A stretch of DNA of 64,000 nucleotides from JAHEEL01 sp963785245 (lineage in GTDB: Bacteria; Actinomycetota; Acidimicrobiia; Spongiisociales; UBA5794), in contig CAWAUO010000004.1 of the NCBI GenBank assembly GCA_963785245.1, forward strand, positions 52,284-116,283, in the 5' to 3' direction. Position numbers and translations under genes: made by a program. Under the pieces are notes generated by a model that ran no database searches, had not been told where the DNA came from, and worked only from the letters and a program-made list of their open reading frames with translations. Numbering within the stretch: position 1 is the stretch's first letter; every line of letters begins with the position of its first letter. Below are positions 9,474-18,095 of the stretch, in pieces.

Positions 9474-10525
9474 CCGGGCAGCCCCTGGAGCGAGGCGAAG
9501 GAGCCGAGGCGCTCACCGGCCGGATGTGGGAGGTCGCCATACCGCTGCACTCGCCGTTCACGAACGCTTCCGGCACGGTCGTGAACCGTCGTGTGGTCAT
9601 CGTGTCGATCAGCGACGGAGCCTTGACCGGGTGGGGCGAGGCGGCACCCTATCCGGGGATCACTCCCGACACGGTCGATGACGCCTGGGACACGCTCGGG
9701 CGTGGGGCTGTGCTCGCTCCTTCAGCGGCTGCCGCCGTCGACGAAGCGCTGACCGATCTCGAAGCTCGGCGTGCCGCACGGTCCCTGTGGAAGAGCATCG
9801 GTGGGTCTCGGCGGTTCGTTCCAACATCGATTGCGGTTGGCCTGGACGAGGATCCGGTAGCACGGGTGGAGGTGACGGGCGCCGCCGGCGTGAAGCTCAA
9901 GATTCGGCCGGGCGACGACGCGAGCCGCGTGGCGGTGGTGCGAGAGGCGTTGCCGGACCTGTCGATCGGGGTCGATGCCAACGGCTCCTACCAGTGGGAC
10001 GACCGGGCAGCGCTCCTTCGACTCGACGAGTACGGGATCGACTACATCGAGCAGCCGTTCCCGACAGATGACCTTGCGTCACATACCCGGCTCCGGGATG
10101 AGATCGTCGCCGCGGTGGCCCTGGACGAGTCGATCGCCTCGATCTCGTCTGCGATCGGTGCGATCGAGGCCGGCGCCGCAGATCTGCTGGTGGTGAAACC
10201 GGCCCGACTGGGCATGACCGCGGCGCGGGTCATCCACGACATCGCCCTCGCTGCCGGCCTCCGTATCAAGGCCTCCGGGCTGGTCGAGACCGCCATCGGG
10301 AGGGCTCACACGCTGGCGATTGCGACGCTGCCGGCGGCTGTCTACTCAGATGTCGCTGCACCGGCGTGGTACCTGGATGGCGGTATCGATGCTGACGAGC
10401 CGGCCGTCGTGGGAGACCGCGTGGAGCTCTCGGATCGGCCAGGGATGGGGTTCGACCCGGACCCCAACGCGTTCGAGCGCTACGTCGTCCGCGAGGCAGT
10501 CCTCGACTCGAGGATCTGGGATTGA
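9470..10525 (+). CDS. menC: MenC-like o-succinylbenzoate synthase / enolase-superfamily enzyme
   Basis: A 351-residue muconate-lactonizing subgroup enolase-superfamily member. The KxK catalytic pair is in VKLKIRPG (about residue 145), the three metal ligands are in VDANGSY, IEQPF and ALDES, and the second catalytic Lys is in VVKPARLG. The SGLVETAIGRAH loop resembles OSB synthases. OSB synthase dehydrates SHCHC in menaquinone synthesis; dipeptide epimerase or N-acylamino-acid racemase activity is an alternative. Coupling to the metal transporter by a 4-base overlap is unusual: these enzymes need a divalent cation, usually Mg2+. No other men gene is present. Confidence 0.72.
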   Translation: MTGQPLERGEGAEALTGRMWEVAIPLHSPFTNASGTVVNRRVVIVSISDGALTGWGEAAPYPGITPDTVDDAWDTLGRGAVLAPSAAAAVDEALTDLEARRAARSLWKSIGGSRRFVPTSIAVGLDEDPVARVEVTGAAGVKLKIRPGDDASRVAVVREALPDLSIGVDANGSYQWDDRAALLRLDEYGIDYIEQPFPTDDLASHTRLRDEIVAAVALDESIASISSAIGAIEAGAADLLVVKPARLGMTAARVIHDIALAAGLRIKASGLVETAIGRAHTLAIATLPAAVYSDVAAPAWYLDGGIDADEPAVVGDRVELSDRPGMGFDPDPNAFERYVVREAVLDSRIWD

Positions 10526-11296
10526 ACGACCCTGCCAACCGGGCCGTCGGCGTCGAACAGTTCGGAGTCTGCGGAGCCGATCCCTGTTGCGTGCTGGCGA
10601 GCGCGGCGAACGCATCCCGAGCCACGCCCCGGTCGGAAGGCGGTGCAGCGTCAGGCTGACATCCGGGTTTCTGTAGAACCAGTCGCGGCCGTCGAGCGCC
10701 ATTGCGTTGCCGTTCCCGACATCGGAGAGCGTCGCCGTCTGAACAAGTGGTGTCGTTGGCTCGTGCTCGACGACCGGCACGACCAGCCGGACCCATGACA
10801 GTCCCTCGCCGAGCGTGAAGAACGAGTCGTTGACCGTTCGAGCCTCGATGGCATGGCTGTGGAACCGTTCCTGATCGGTGACGTCAAACCCGAAGCGGCC
10901 CCACGAGATCGCCTCGGCCTCATCGAGTCCGGGAGGAGGGGCCCAGGAGTCGACCGGATCCGGGATTGGCACGTCGCTCGTCCGAATCTTCAGACCCGAG
11001 GCCCGGGCCACGGGTTGACCGGCTGCAACGAGCACGGCGTCGACGACCTGGATTCGGCGCCCATCCCGGGTCACCGTCGTGTCGACGAGCAGCGGTAGGT
11101 CGACTGGGACACCGCGGAAGAGGTCTACGGTCAGCCGCACGACCTGCATCGGAACGGCGCTCGGCGTTCGCTCGACCGCCCAGGCGAGCAATCCGACCGG
11201 CGGTCCACCGTGCTGTACGTCACCCGACCAGATACTCCGAGTGAGTCCGGTGGGGTGGAACAGTTCGCCGTCCGGGACATAGAGCGCGGTGGACAT
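10480..11296 (-). CDS. TesB-like acyl-CoA thioesterase (double hotdog), frameshifted near its C-terminus
   Basis: From ATG 11296 the protein reads as a thioesterase-family double hotdog enzyme (early segment IWSGDVQHGGPPVGLLAWAV, then the second hotdog with DWFYRNPDVSLTLHRLP). After the segment GAWLGMRS at about 10610 the open frame turns Arg-rich and runs on to 10346 as a shadow of menC. The neighbouring frame instead restores the expected family ending (GIGSADSELFDADGPVGRV) and stops at 10480, giving about 270 residues, the usual length. A one-base insertion in the GC-rich stretch around 10600-10612 is the simplest explanation. It is convergent with menC. Function: hydrolysis of acyl-CoA thioesters. 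Confidence 0.72.
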
Positions 11297-11398
11297 GCCA
11301 GAGACGCTAGTAGCGGAGGAGCAGAGGAAGGCGGTGACGATGCGGGCTCCGGTGCGTCGCCGTACTCAGCCAATCAGCTACGGTCACGAACTGGCCCC

Positions 11399-12535
11399 TT
11401 ACTCCACCGGCAAGCCCAACCCCCGCGCGATGATCAGGCGTTGCATCTCGCTGGTGCCTTCGCCGATCTCGAGGACCTTCGCATCGCGATAGTGGCGGGC
11501 GACGAGGGTGTCATCGAGGAAGCCGGTGCCGCCAAAGACCTGCGTGGCGTTCCTGGTGGCCGTAACGGCTGACTCGGTGGCGTACAGCTTCGCTCGAGCC
11601 GCGGCGTGCTTGTAGGGCTGACCGGTGTCCTTGAGCCACGCTGCCTTGTAGGTGAGGAGGCGCGCTGCTTCGGCCATGACCTCGATATCGGCGATCTTGA
11701 ACGCGATGCCCTGATACGAGCCGATCGGGCTGCCGAACGATGTCCGATCCCGGGCGTAGGCAACCGTCTCGTCGAGGCAGGCCTGGAGCACACCAACGGC
11801 GAGGGCGGCAATGGCGATCCTGCCGTCGTCGAGGGTGGAGAGGAACTGTCGGAACCCGTCGCCCCGTATGCCGAGAAGGTGGTCCTCAGGAACGCGGCAG
11901 TCGGCGAAGCTCAGGCCGTGGGTGTCGGATGCGTGCCAGCCCATCTTCTCGTACGACGGCTCGACCACGAACCCGGGGGTACCGGTAGGAACAATGATGG
12001 CGGAAACCTCGTCGGGACCGGTCCGGGCGGTCACCGTCACCAGGGATGTGATGGCGGTCCCTGAGTTGGTGATGAACGCTTTCGATCCGTTGATTACCCA
12101 CTCACCATCAACGAGATCAGCCTTGGTCTGCGTCGCTCCCGCGTCGGATCCACCGGCCGCCTCCGTGAGGCCGAAGCCTGCGAGGGCGCGACCCGCAATG
12201 AGGTCGGGCAGCCACCGATCACGCTGAGCGTCGGTGCCGAATTCTGCGATCGGATTGATGCCCAGCCCTACGGCCGCCTCGAGAGTGATCGCAATCGACT
12301 GATCGACGCGTGCGAGTTCCTCGATGGCGATGCACAGCGTCGTGAAGTCGGATCCGGACCCCCCGTAGCGCTCGTGGAAGGGAAGCCCGAAGAGGCCCAG
12401 ATCGCCCATCTTGCCGACTGCGTCGAGCGGGAACGATCCGGTGCGGTCCCACTCGCGTGCGTGGGGAGCGATCTCGGCATCGGCGAAGTCCTGCATGACC
12501 CTGCGGAACGCGACGTGCTCTTCCTTGAACTCCAC
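11399..12535 (-). CDS. Acyl-CoA dehydrogenase
   Basis: A 378-residue FAD-dependent acyl-CoA dehydrogenase. The family signatures FGLTEAAGGSDAGATQT (flavin/substrate segment) and FGGTGFLDDTLVARHYRDAKVLEIGEG (positions are near the C-terminus) are present; the catalytic Glu is in the EIGEG motif region. It introduces the alpha-beta double bond of acyl-CoA in beta-oxidation or amino-acid breakdown. The start is placed at GTG 12535, where GGGAGG lies 7 bases upstream; the frame is open for 20 further codons without support. The thioesterase gene lies 102 bases downstream on the same strand. Confidence 0.93.
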   Translation of the reverse strand: MEFKEEHVAFRRVMQDFADAEIAPHAREWDRTGSFPLDAVGKMGDLGLFGLPFHERYGGSGSDFTTLCIAIEELARVDQSIAITLEAAVGLGINPIAEFGTDAQRDRWLPDLIAGRALAGFGLTEAAGGSDAGATQTKADLVDGEWVINGSKAFITNSGTAITSLVTVTARTGPDEVSAIIVPTGTPGFVVEPSYEKMGWHASDTHGLSFADCRVPEDHLLGIRGDGFRQFLSTLDDGRIAIAALAVGVLQACLDETVAYARDRTSFGSPIGSYQGIAFKIADIEVMAEAARLLTYKAAWLKDTGQPYKHAAARAKLYATESAVTATRNATQVFGGTGFLDDTLVARHYRDAKVLEIGEGTSEMQRLIIARGLGLPVE

Positions 12536-12629
12536 CCGGCGGCCTCCCGATGCGCGTGGTGTGAGCCTATCTGGATACGGCCACGCGCGTCCCACTAGAG
12601 TCGCAGCATCGACCCAAGGGAGGGTTCAT

Positions 12630-12911
12630 ATGTGCTGTTTCTTCGCTGTGTTGGTGACGCTTGGTCCCCGCTTCGCGATCCTGATCTGGTGGCTGATGCA
12701 GCCCGCTCGCTGGGAAGCCGCGTTCTCGAGCTTCTTCTGGCCGTTCCTTGGATTCATCTTCGCTCCGTGGACCACGATGTCGTGGGTCACCGTGGCGCCT
12801 GGCGGAGTCACGGGCTTCGACTTCATCATCGTCGCCATGGGAATCTTCCTGGACATCGCCAGCTACGGGGCCAGCGAGTACGGACGCAGGGAGCGGTACG
12901 CCGCTGTCTAG
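12630..12911 (+). CDS. Small conserved membrane protein
   Basis: A 93-residue protein beginning MCCFF with three hydrophobic segments (about 3-20, 28-45 and 55-75). It resembles short actinobacterial membrane proteins of unknown function with a conserved Trp-rich ILIWWL and PWTT pattern. A clear AGGGAGGG RBS precedes the ATG. It is divergent from the acyl-CoA dehydrogenase. The function is unknown. Confidence 0.75.
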   Translation: MCCFFAVLVTLGPRFAILIWWLMQPARWEAAFSSFFWPFLGFIFAPWTTMSWVTVAPGGVTGFDFIIVAMGIFLDIASYGASEYGRRERYAAV

Positions 12912-12941
12912 GTCTGCAACCGATCGATCGGCTGACGCCTG

Positions 12942-13550
12942 ATGGACACGGCCGTCGCGCTCGTCCAGAGCTACCTGTACATGAATGGGTACTTCACCGT
13001 CACGGAGTATCCGGTCCTCGAACTGATGGAGGACGGCGAGTACCGCACCGTCACCGACGTTGACGTGCTCGCCGTCCGCATCCCGGGTGCGGGACGCGGC
13101 GACGGTGAGGTTGGCGGGAGTTTCGTCGGCGTTGACCCGGACCTCGACGTCGACCTCGAGCGGATCGACCTGATCATCGCCGAGGTAAAGGAGGGCCGGG
13201 CCGACCTCAACGCGTCGGCACGCGATCCGAAGGTACTGCGTGCCGCCCTTGATCGGTTCGGGGCGCTTGGAGAGGAGCGTGTGGCGCGGGTGATCGCCGA
13301 TCTGCTCGAAGACGGGGAAGCCGATCATCCGGACGGGCCGCGGGTCCGCCTCATGGCGTTCGGCGCCCGCCCGCCGACGCAACGCGACGCCTCGTACCGG
13401 TGGAGGCTCCACGGGGACCTCGTCGGGTTCATGTACCGAAGGATCGGCCAGAACTGGTCGGCAGCGCAGGCGATGCAGTCGAAGGACCCTGCGCTGTCGT
13501 TCATGCTGCTCTTGGAGAAGGCCGTTCGCGGAGAATCGAAGGGGAAGTAG
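12942..13550 (+). CDS. Hypothetical protein with a nuclease-like core
   Basis: A 202-residue soluble protein not matched to a named family. Near the N-terminus TDVDVLAVR is followed about 30 residues later by LIIAEVKEG. A D followed by ExK at the ends of adjacent strands is the arrangement of PD-(D/E)XK nuclease folds, so a nuclease-like fold is possible but unproven. The C-terminal half is acidic (DLLEDGEADHPDGP) with aromatic residues. It lies 33 bases before trmL on the same strand. Confidence 0.65.
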   Translation: MDTAVALVQSYLYMNGYFTVTEYPVLELMEDGEYRTVTDVDVLAVRIPGAGRGDGEVGGSFVGVDPDLDVDLERIDLIIAEVKEGRADLNASARDPKVLRAALDRFGALGEERVARVIADLLEDGEADHPDGPRVRLMAFGARPPTQRDASYRWRLHGDLVGFMYRRIGQNWSAAQAMQSKDPALSFMLLLEKAVRGESKGK

Positions 13551-13582
13551 GGGAGAGGTCAAACAGACTTCCGACCACACTC

Positions 13583-14062
13583 ATGTTTCACGTCGTCCTG
13601 CATCGGCCGGAGATCCCCCCCAACACGGGGAACCTCATGCGGTTGTGCGTGAACACCGGGAATCGCCTTCACCTGATCCGCCCGCTCGGGTTCGATCTGG
13701 ACGATGCGCGGTTGCGCCGGGCCGGTCTCGACTATCGCGAATACGCCGATGTCGAGGTGTACGACAGCCTGGAGGCGTTCCTCGACACGGTCCTGCCCGT
13801 TCGAGTTTTCGCATACACCCAGCACGCTGAGCGCCTCTACACGAATGTCTCATACGCGGATGGTGACGCCCTGATGTTCGGCAGCGAGTCGGACGGATTG
13901 CCGACCGAGGCCCTCGATCACCCAGTCGTCGAGGATCGGCTGCGCATTCCGATCGCCCCCGGTGGTCGGTCCCTGAATCTCGCGAACGCCGCGGCGATCG
14001 TCGTCTACGAAGCGTGGAGACAGTCCAATTTCGCGCAGAACCGGATCCCCGACCGCCCGTGA
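13583..14062 (+). CDS. trmL: tRNA (cytidine(34)-2'-O)-methyltransferase TrmL
   Basis: A 159-residue SPOUT-class methyltransferase. The N-terminus shows PEIPPNTGNLMRLCVNTG, FGSESDGLP lies in the middle, and the C-terminal knot motif is RIPIAPGGRSLNLANAAAI, all typical of TrmL/CspR. It 2'-O-methylates the wobble base of tRNA-Leu. The start is the ATG that gives the conserved MFHVVLHRPEIPPN opening; upstream in-frame codons lie within the preceding gene. No strong RBS is adjacent, so translation may depend on the upstream gene. Confidence 0.92.
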   Translation: MFHVVLHRPEIPPNTGNLMRLCVNTGNRLHLIRPLGFDLDDARLRRAGLDYREYADVEVYDSLEAFLDTVLPVRVFAYTQHAERLYTNVSYADGDALMFGSESDGLPTEALDHPVVEDRLRIPIAPGGRSLNLANAAAIVVYEAWRQSNFAQNRIPDRP

Positions 14063-14100
14063 TTCCCGCGCGCCGGGCGTGATCCGGTACCTTGGTGGTC

Positions 14101-14505
14101 GTGAAACACGTATTTCCGATCCGCGTCCGGTTCTACGAACTCGATCCCTATCGCCACGTCAACCACGCCGTCTACATCCAGTATTTCGAGGCGGCCCGCG
14201 TCGAGTTGCTACGCGAGGCCGGTCTGACCCTGCAGGGGATGATGGACGATGGCGTGATGATCGTCGTTACGGACATCGCGACGCGATTCATCCGCTCCGC
14301 TGGTGGGAACGACGACCTCGTCGTCGAGACCGAGGTGCTCGAGTTCAAGCGGGTCTCTTCCCGGTGGCGCCAGCAGCTCCTGCGCGACGGCGAAGTCATC
14401 GTTGAGCAAGAGCTCGGCGCTGCGGTCACCAATCTCGATGGTCGTCCGATTCGTTTCCCCGAGCCGATGGTTGAGCATCTCCGTCCCTACCTCCTCGAAT
14501 CGTGA
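14101..14505 (+). CDS. 4HBT-type acyl-CoA thioesterase (hotdog fold)
   Basis: A 134-residue single-hotdog thioesterase. The motif RFYELDPYRHVNHAVYIQYFE holds the catalytic Asp of the 4-hydroxybenzoyl-CoA thioesterase/YbgC group. GTG 14101 gives the conserved start; TTG and GTG codons upstream are alternatives. It overlaps the following acetyltransferase by 4 bases (GTGA), so the two are probably co-translated. The substrate is unknown. Confidence 0.88.
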   Translation: MKHVFPIRVRFYELDPYRHVNHAVYIQYFEAARVELLREAGLTLQGMMDDGVMIVVTDIATRFIRSAGGNDDLVVETEVLEFKRVSSRWRQQLLRDGEVIVEQELGAAVTNLDGRPIRFPEPMVEHLRPYLLES

Positions 14506-15233
14506 CGGTTGAGGCGATCGAAGCGGCGGCAGCGGTCGCCTGGCCTCCGACAGAGTCGACCACCATCGGCGAGTGGACGCTCGCAGCCGGCGACGGCTTC
14601 TCCCGTCGACGGAACTCGGCCGTACCGGCAGGTCCGGTGCCGGATGCTCTGGAGCGGCGTCTGTCAGACGTCTCGGAGTGGTATCGCGTGCGGGCCCTTC
14701 CGACGATCTTCCGGATCAACCCGACCTGTGATCCGGCGGTTGACGCTGTCCTCGCCGAGATCGGCTACTCCATCGACGCCCCGACGCTCGTGATGCGGCG
14801 GGCAACAGCGCCGAGCGGAGCGGTTGGGGACGTGCTCGAGTCCCCGGTCGCGACCGACGGCTGGATCTCGGCGGAGATGGGCGCTCTGGGCATTGATCCA
14901 TCACAGGCCGGTCCCTGGCTCGCGACGTTGGCGAAGATCCCCGGCCCCGCAGTGTTCGTCAGCCCGGCAGTGGCGGGGCTTCCGGTCGGCGCGGGCCTCG
15001 GGGTCGTGGTGGGCGATCATCTCGGCGTGTTCGAGGTCGTGGTCGATCCGGCCCACCGGAGGCGGGGCCATGCCACCCGCATGATGGCTGCGCTCCATGC
15101 ATTCGGCGCTCGCTCGGGAGCGAGGACCGCCTTTCTCCAAGTCCTCGAGAATGACGAACGGGCGATCGCCCTGTACCGGTCGCTCGGGTACGAAGTGTCT
15201 CACCGGTACTGGTACCGGCGATCTGATACGTGA
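14502..15233 (+). CDS. GNAT family N-acetyltransferase
   Basis: A 243-residue protein with a C-terminal GNAT domain. The acetyl-CoA loop is VVVDPAHRRRGHATRMMAAL (motif A, R/Q-x-x-G-x-G/A type), and motif B (ENDERAIALYRSLGYEV) follows. The N-terminal 120 residues are an extra domain seen in double-length GNATs. The acceptor substrate is not predictable. GTG 14502 overlaps the thioesterase stop. It converges on the AIM24-type gene. Confidence 0.9.
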   Translation: MTVEAIEAAAAVAWPPTESTTIGEWTLAAGDGFSRRRNSAVPAGPVPDALERRLSDVSEWYRVRALPTIFRINPTCDPAVDAVLAEIGYSIDAPTLVMRRATAPSGAVGDVLESPVATDGWISAEMGALGIDPSQAGPWLATLAKIPGPAVFVSPAVAGLPVGAGLGVVVGDHLGVFEVVVDPAHRRRGHATRMMAALHAFGARSGARTAFLQVLENDERAIALYRSLGYEVSHRYWYRRSDT

Positions 15234-15258
15234 GCGGCCGCTCCGCGTCCGCTGAGCG

Positions 15259-15942
15259 CTAGTTGCTCGCGTTCTGCGACGGCAGGTTCGGAATCAGCCA
15301 ACTCAGCAGCGCGTCTTCGCTCCTGGTCTGCAGCGTCGCCTTCCCCGGTCCGGTGAGATCCACCACCAGCCCTTCGCCGCCGAAGATGGTGCTCTTCCAC
15401 CCGGCAACCTTGCGGACCTTGAAGTCCATGCCCTCCGTGAATGTGACGAGGTGCCCGGTATCGAAGGTGAAGCGTTCGCCCGGGCCGAGCGTGATCTCCT
15501 CGATCGCTCCATACGACGAGACGACGAGCGTCCCCATTCCGTGGACCTTCAACATGACGAGGCCTTCGCTAGCGAAGAACGTCTTTGCTCCGCTCCACTT
15601 CGTATCGATGTTGAGCGACGGCGACGACGCAATGTAGCTACCGCTCTGGACCATCAGCGACTCACCGGTCAACTCAAGGACCTTCATGTCGCCGGGGAGA
15701 GCTGGGGCAACGTAGATCGTCCCGCCGGTTGCCGGCGCCGAGAACGTGTTGAGGAAGAAACTCTCTTTGCCGAACGTCGCGCGGCCGAGCGACTTCAGGA
15801 AACCGCCACGGGCCTTCGTCTGGAGTTCGAGGTCCGATGACATCGCGACCATGGCGCCGGCCTCGACGACGATATCCTCTCCAGGATCCAGGGCCACCTT
15901 GGCGGTGGCGAATGCTGGCCGGTAGTCGACTTCGATCTTCAT
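15259..15942 (-). CDS. AIM24 / TIGR00266 family protein
   Basis: A 227-residue beta-rich protein of the AIM24 family (TIGR00266): Gly-rich repeats such as VVEAGAMVAMSSDLEL, GGGT/GPGERFTFDTGHLVTF and SWLIPNLP at the end. Family members form a trimeric double-stranded beta-helix-like fold; their role in bacteria is unknown. The start is the ATG before KIEVDYRP, preceded by GAGGAGC. The gene ends 25 bases from the convergent GNAT gene. Confidence 0.88.
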   Translation of the reverse strand: MKIEVDYRPAFATAKVALDPGEDIVVEAGAMVAMSSDLELQTKARGGFLKSLGRATFGKESFFLNTFSAPATGGTIYVAPALPGDMKVLELTGESLMVQSGSYIASSPSLNIDTKWSGAKTFFASEGLVMLKVHGMGTLVVSSYGAIEEITLGPGERFTFDTGHLVTFTEGMDFKVRKVAGWKSTIFGGEGLVVDLTGPGKATLQTRSEDALLSWLIPNLPSQNASN

Positions 15943-16050
15943 GATGCTCCTCTCGTACGGATGACATCGACCATACCGGGCGCGGCCCGGATCATGGGTC
16001 AACCTGAAGCCTCCGGTTCGCTACGCTCGCGTCCGCAGGTGGGGGAGTGA

Positions 16051-16124
16051 GGGCCCGTAGCTCAGTTGGTTAGAGCAGGCGACTCATAATCGCTTGGCCG
16101 CAGGTTCGAGTCCTGCCGGGCCCA
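16051..16124 (+). tRNA. ileX: tRNA-Ile2 (anticodon CAU)
   Basis: A 74-nt cloverleaf: acceptor GGGCCCG/CGGGCCC, D arm GCTC/GAGC, anticodon stem GGCGA/TCGCT with loop CTCATAA, T arm GCAGG/CCTGC and discriminator A; CCA is not encoded. The anticodon arm and flanks (GCAGGCGACTCATAATCGC) match the known tRNA-Ile2 whose C34 is changed to lysidine to read AUA, rather than initiator or elongator Met. The last 23 bases are repeated downstream in tandem. Confidence 0.93.
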
Positions 16125-16570
16125 CAATCGGTTGCGTGTACTTCCGTCGAGACCTATCCGGGCTCGACGTCGTGCCGTGTGGGGTTTCAGCTTCATTCTG
16201 CCTGGCGGCGTGTTTCCCCGGGTGTCGGTGGGTGTGGTCCGGGTGTGGCTTCGGTGGTCGTTGAAGGTTCGAGTCCTGCCGGGCCCACAATCGGTTGCGT
16301 GTACTTCCGTCGAGACCTATCCGGGCTCGACGTCGTGCCGTGTGGGGTTTCAGCTTCATTCTGCCTGGCGGCGTGTTTCCCCGGGTGTCGGTGGGTGTGG
16401 TCCGGGTGTGGCTTCGGTGGTCGTTGAAGGTTCGAGTCCTGCCGGGCCCACAATCGGTTGCGTGTACTTCCGTCGAGACCTATCCGGGCTCGACGTCGTG
16501 CCGTGTGGGGTTTCAGCTTCATTCTGCCTGGCGGCGTTGTTCCCGGTGTGTCGGTTGGTGTGGTCCGGCT
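16102..16570 (+). repeat. Tandem 163-bp repeat carrying the 3' end of tRNA-Ile2 (about 2.9 copies)
   Basis: Units start at 16102, 16265 and 16428. The first two look identical over 163 bp by eye; the third matches through about 16537 and then diverges. Each unit starts with AGGTTCGAGTCCTGC followed by GGGCCCA, i.e. the 3' part of the T arm plus the acceptor 3' strand, so copies 2 and 3 are partial tRNA ends without 5' halves. Each also carries a 7-bp hairpin (CGTCGAG/CTCGACG) 20-odd bases after the tRNA end, at 16145-16169, 16308-16332 and 16471-16495. No convincing coding sequence is present: both strands give low-complexity shadow ORFs. Confidence 0.95.
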
Positions 16571-16608
16571 GACGATGGACCGGGAGGAGCCGGAGCTAGG
16601 CTCCGGTG

Positions 16609-16992
16609 ATGAGCTTGCGATGGCAGTCGATCGTTGTCGACACCATCGATCCCGTTTCGCTGGGTCGGTGGTGGGCAGACCTCCTCGGCTGGCGCATCAC
16701 CTCCGAAGACGCCGACGAACTCGTCATCGAACCGCCGGTGGGTTCACCCGAGGATGGCACGTCTCCCGACCTCCTGTTCGGACGGGTACCCGAGAACAAA
16801 CACATCAAGAACCGACTCCACATCGACCTTCGCCCTGACGATCAGGAGCGCGAGGTCGCCCGAGCGGAAGCGCTCGGAGCGTCGCGAATCAACGTCGGGC
16901 AGGCCGACGACGTGACGTGGGTGGTGCTCGCTGACCCCGAAGGCAATGAGTTCTGCATTCTGCAGGCACTGGCCCCCGACGAAACGCCCTAG
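16609..16992 (+). CDS. VOC family (glyoxalase-like) protein
   Basis: A 127-residue single-module vicinal oxygen chelate protein. It has the paired beta-alpha-beta pattern, the segment RLHIDLRPDDQEREVARAEALGA and the closing VLADPEGNEFCIL typical of Glyoxalase_6-like proteins. Its activity is unknown. The ATG at 16609 is chosen over the in-frame GTG three bases earlier. It ends overlapping the stop of the convergent Gfo/Idh/MocA gene. Confidence 0.88.
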   Translation: MSLRWQSIVVDTIDPVSLGRWWADLLGWRITSEDADELVIEPPVGSPEDGTSPDLLFGRVPENKHIKNRLHIDLRPDDQEREVARAEALGASRINVGQADDVTWVVLADPEGNEFCILQALAPDETP

Positions 16993-18095
16993 GTCAACAG
17001 TCCGTTGTCGATCGACAGCCGTCGGAACTCGGTGGGGCTGTCGGCATGCGCAAAGGGGCGGGACCGGCCGTCGTCCAGGGCGGAGAGGTGGGCCGCCTCC
17101 ACAAAGACCTGGGCTCCCAGCACCTCGTTCTGGGTGACCCCGAACGGTTCGCCCGCCTCGACCGCATCCCGGAACGCCGTGTGCGCCCGCTCATACGTCG
17201 CGTGGAAGCGAGGCTGGAACTCCGCGTAGTCACCCTCGAGAGTCGTCATGTGGAACGTCCTCGACGCCGGGTGGAGTTCACCGTTCGCGGTCCACAGTTC
17301 CACGGGGATCGGGCCGGGGTAGCCGGAGAACCGGCCAACGTGGATGGTGCCTTCGGTGCCGATCAGGTAGGTCTCGTTGTTGTAGCCGGAGGCGTGGGTT
17401 CGGCTCAGATCGAGGCGACCGATGGTGCCGGACGGTGTCGTGAAGCCGACGAAGGCCGTGTTGCCTCCTTCGTCGACAGGGCTGTCGTAGTGCTTGGCGT
17501 TGAACATGCGAGCCCAGACCTCATCCGGATACTCGCCGAGCAACCAGAGGGCCTCGTCGGCGACGTGGATCCCCATGTCGATGATGAGACCGCGGCTCGT
17601 GTAGGTCGGCGGGGGAGGGAACTGATCACGAAGAATCGAGCGGATCTCGCGAACCGGACCGATCAATCCATCGTCCATCAGCCGTTTGGCGTGGAGCAGC
17701 GCCTCGTCGAATCGCCGTTGGAGACCGATCTGGATGAGCGTCCGGTCGGTCCCGACGGCCTCAACGAAGTCGAAGGCCTCCGGCAGATCGGAGGTGAGCG
17801 GCTTCTCCAGATACACGGGAATTCCGGCTTCGACGAACGGCCGGGCATCGCGTGCATGGTCCTTGGTGTGCGACGAGATGATGACCGCGTCGAGATCCAC
17901 GCCGGCGATCATCTTCCGCGGATCGGTGAACGTTGGAATTGCCGGCTCGCCGAGAACCCGGGTCGCTTCCTCCGCCGCGGCGAGTACCTCATCGCCAATT
18001 GCGACGATCGCGTGACCCTGATCCTTGACGATCTGCCCGTGTACCCGGCCGATGCGTCCCACTCCGAACAACCCGTACTTGAACTGCTTCGTCAT
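16989..18095 (-). CDS. Gfo/Idh/MocA family oxidoreductase
   Basis: A 368-residue NAD(P)-dependent sugar or inositol dehydrogenase-like protein. The Rossmann motif is GLFGVGRIGRVHG, the family EKP motif occurs in VYLEKPLTS, and the C-terminal domain shows IDMGIHVADEALWLLGE, resembling inositol 2-dehydrogenases. The likely reaction is oxidation of a polyol or sugar hydroxyl with NAD. It is divergent from the XdhC gene, with about 117 bases between the starts. Confidence 0.92.
   Translation of the reverse strand: MTKQFKYGLFGVGRIGRVHGQIVKDQGHAIVAIGDEVLAAAEEATRVLGEPAIPTFTDPRKMIAGVDLDAVIISSHTKDHARDARPFVEAGIPVYLEKPLTSDLPEAFDFVEAVGTDRTLIQIGLQRRFDEALLHAKRLMDDGLIGPVREIRSILRDQFPPPPTYTSRGLIIDMGIHVADEALWLLGEYPDEVWARMFNAKHYDSPVDEGGNTAFVGFTTPSGTIGRLDLSRTHASGYNNETYLIGTEGTIHVGRFSGYPGPIPVELWTANGELHPASRTFHMTTLEGDYAEFQPRFHATYERAHTAFRDAVEAGEPFGVTQNEVLGAQVFVEAAHLSALDDGRSRPFAHADSPTEFRRLSIDNGLLT

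Noticed and set aside
16102..16570. A CRISPR array
   Set aside because: The units are 163 bp with no alternating spacers, and they contain a tRNA end.
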